From Linepithema humile (lineage: Eukaryota; Arthropoda; Insecta; Hymenoptera; Formicidae): a stretch of 64,000 nucleotides of DNA. Location: contig NC_090132.1 of the NCBI RefSeq assembly GCF_040581485.1, forward strand, positions 186,001 to 250,000, given 5' to 3'. The translations under genes were made by a program, and so were the position numbers. Position 1 is the stretch's first letter, and every line of letters starts with the position of its first letter. The notes beneath the pieces were generated by a model. It did not search any database. It was not told the origin of the DNA and saw only the letters and a list, made by a program, of their open reading frames with translations. This document shows positions 61,801 through 64,000 of the stretch, piece by piece.

Positions 61801-64000
61801 GAAAGACCAGTTTGCTTCCGTTCTTCGTCCTTCGTAGCTGTGGAGGACACCAGGAAATTATTTCGTTCCCCGCTGTAATACGTTCCCCTGCGCTCCTTTG
61901 AATTACACCCGCGTTCGTGTGAATTCACGTAGCGTGTCTTCAAGGTGGAACAAGCGGCGTAAAAAAGATTCCGATCGCATGATGAATTTCTCCTGAAATA
62001 TCAAAACCTCCACCGTCTAATGTGCGATTGTGGAATTCAATCGTGCGTTATGCGTAAACCAATTTCAAACTGGAGCTATTGTGTGAAAGAAAAGTTACTT
62101 TCACACAAGCCGAATTATTCCATATGACGAAAAAATAACAACTTTTTCTGGTTATATGCGTTAAATTTAATTTTAAAGATATGAGTAAACACACCACTTC
62201 AATTAAACCTTGTATATTTCTTTAGTACAATATAAACTTGAACAAAGTACTCTAATAAAATTCGCGATTAAATCAGCGATTTGCATTAATGCTAGAATAT
62301 ACCCATTATATAACTTTCAAGATTTATTTCATAATATTTGTCAAGAATATTCATCGATCTTTCAATTCTCCATTGCAGATAATTCTAATGTGCGAGAGAT
62401 ATTCAATTTTCCCTCACAATATACCTATTAGTCTGAAAAACTTCTTTAGAATAAATTCAAGTATTACATAGCTAACTTTCTCCGTGAAAATCCAATGTCA
62501 GTAAATTGATTTTGTAAACTTGTCGCGTGCGTGTGACGAAAAAAGATTATCTTTATTTTGAAAAGTATTCAGTTGCGAAACACACGCACACGCACACACA
62601 GTAACGGAGCCGGTGCCGTTAATCGATCATGCATTATATCGGTTTGTGGTCCCGGAGTACATACGCGCGTCGCGGGAACTCGGCAAGGCAAACACGATTT
62701 AAGTAATCAAATTCGAAGCCGGATAAGGCAGGATCTCGCGGCAACGCTCGCACGGCTACTTATGCTCTTACGACGTGCCTGGCAACATTGTTTGCAAAGA
62801 GTCAGCGGGACTTCGGGGAACACAAACGCGGACAGATAGGTAAGGCCAAGCCGATCTTACCTATTTGCATAGGTGTACCCGCACTCGGGGTCGAATGCAT
62901 GTACACGTGTGCAACGCCGCCGAAGGAGCACGTTTCTAAGAGTGTTTGAACAAAACTTCTGCCAGCGCATTCTGACTACGTTCCTCTCTCGCTCTTCGCC
63001 GGATTCCCCTAGGATCGCAAACGGTATGAAGGGCTTGCCTCGCCAGCCCTCGGTCTCCTCTGTTGATCGATACGAGATCTATGGGAATGTCGCTAAATAC
63101 CGTCGTAAACGTGATTTCATGCTGGTAATTCGGTGCGAATGCAAACCGAGTAAAAGCTGATTCTCTTCGCATACAGGATGACATGGAGATATACATACTA
63201 GGCGGCCGTGTCAAGTTGTTATTCGATACTTCAAAATATTTGACAATTATGGAAATGCTGGAGAAGCTCTCAACTTATAACTATTATTCTCCTCTGCGTA
63301 TGTTGTGAGCGCGTGAATTTTATTTCGCTTTATCTCGACTCTTCGCTAAAATTCCGTAAAACACATATTACATATACGCTCTCATGACTGAGTTGACGTA
63401 CAACCTAGTTTCGACGAAGACCGGTTCAAATAATCTTCGGAAGCCGTATCAGTCCTCTCGAGAAAAAAAAGCGATGGAAATCGGACACTTTAACGGTGGC
63501 GGTAGGAACTTGGATCTCTCTTCTGCTACTTCCGCGAGTATAAAAGGACCATTCGATCCATTTGACTTAATTAACTTGGCAGGGGGGCTGAGTACTTAAT
63601 CGGTGTAAGAGCGAGCTAACATTTTTCTCGAATATTAAAACGCCGCGAATGCACATTCGCGATTCTAAATTTAATGCTGAGCATAATCGTATCACATCTG
63701 TCCAATGGAGAAAGATCTTGAATGCAAAACAACCATTTTTTAAAACTGTCATAAATAATCGCGCTTTCGGAAATGTGAGAAATTTGAATAATATTGCCAC
63801 AGAAATCCTTTGTTTAATTTCGACATTTATCCCATTGTGTAAAACAGTCTAAAATAATTTCAAATCCAAGTACGGTCATGAAACTTGTAAATCTCCGCAA
63901 CTCTGTTACAACATTTCTGTGCACTATAATTTATTTTTTTAAACTGATTTTTAAATTAATAATTATTTTCAAACAAGATTTATACCTTGCAATAATTGAA
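58817..64000 (+). other. dmrt99B intron or downstream interval
   Basis: More than 5 kb following the exon-2 donor with no recognisable DMA-domain or other coding exon. It alternates AT-rich stretches with GC/CpG-rich blocks (about 60600-61120, 61570-61960 and 62560-63120) that could be regulatory or noncoding exons. Open frames there are arginine-rich and lack domains. Confidence 0.5.
59576..59611. repeat. 10-bp tandem repeat CCCCGTTAAA
   Basis: Three full copies of CCCCGTTAAA and a partial fourth lie in the long region after dmrt99B exon 2. Confidence 0.85.

Noticed and set aside
1..64000. CRISPR arrays, operons, tRNA or rRNA genes
   Set aside because: I saw no regularly spaced repeats with unique spacers, no tRNA-like B-box in a cloverleaf context and no rRNA sequence; intron-rich genes show the DNA is eukaryotic.

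Overview
The window looks like nuclear DNA of an insect, most likely an ant or another aculeate hymenopteran. This is inferred, not proven. It has AT-rich noncoding DNA with CpG-rich islands, short GT-AG introns, metazoan gene families, many short foldback DNA transposons (MITEs), and insect-type genes such as a dmrt99B DM-domain gene and a cGAS-like receptor. I assembled eleven protein-coding genes by joining exons by hand. In every model the reading frame is kept across all introns; that is the main evidence for exon borders, and no transcript data were available.

Layout, left to right. ADCK5 (-, 1150-4892, 10 exons) faces a BtpA-family TIM-barrel gene (+, 5619-8266, 6 exons) across a short shared upstream region. 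A TP53INP/DOR autophagy-nuclear gene follows (+, 11419-13045, plus a likely 5'UTR exon near 8990). After about 5 kb of AT-rich DNA comes a cGAS-like receptor of the Mab-21 nucleotidyltransferase fold (-, 18030-21820, 9 exons), with its catalytic acidic residues intact and a 435-bp palindromic hAT-type element in one intron. From 22 to 26.1 kb lies a dense cluster of foldback elements, several with recognisable target-site duplications. Next are a small orphan coiled-coil gene (+, 26082-28119), nested MITEs (28.6-29.0 kb), and a four-helix MARVEL-like membrane protein with a long disordered tail (+, 29941-32092).

After about 5 kb of unassigned DNA, an orphan 10-exon gene (-, 37303-40496) is divergent from a secreted Phe-Gly-Pro-rich protein (+, 41129-44204, with a possible alternative last exon). 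Then come PIGO, the GPI-anchor ethanolamine-phosphate transferase 3 (-, 45123-48578), and, divergent from it, a TXNDC12/AGR-like thioredoxin protein (+, 49572-50458). The last 13 kb holds simple-sequence tracts, a CpG-rich upstream region and the first two coding exons of dmrt99B (+, from 56569). Its later exons, including any DMA domain, lie beyond the window.

The genes do not form a pathway or operon. Neighbours share divergent upstream regions (ADCK5/BtpA, orphan/secreted protein, PIGO/TXNDC12) but have separate functions: mitochondrial kinase-like, autophagy, innate nucleic-acid sensing, GPI-anchor synthesis, ER redox and developmental transcription. The most interesting items are the intact cGAS-like receptor with an intronic long palindrome, the chain of abutting foldback elements, and the two orphan genes with possible alternative 3' exons.
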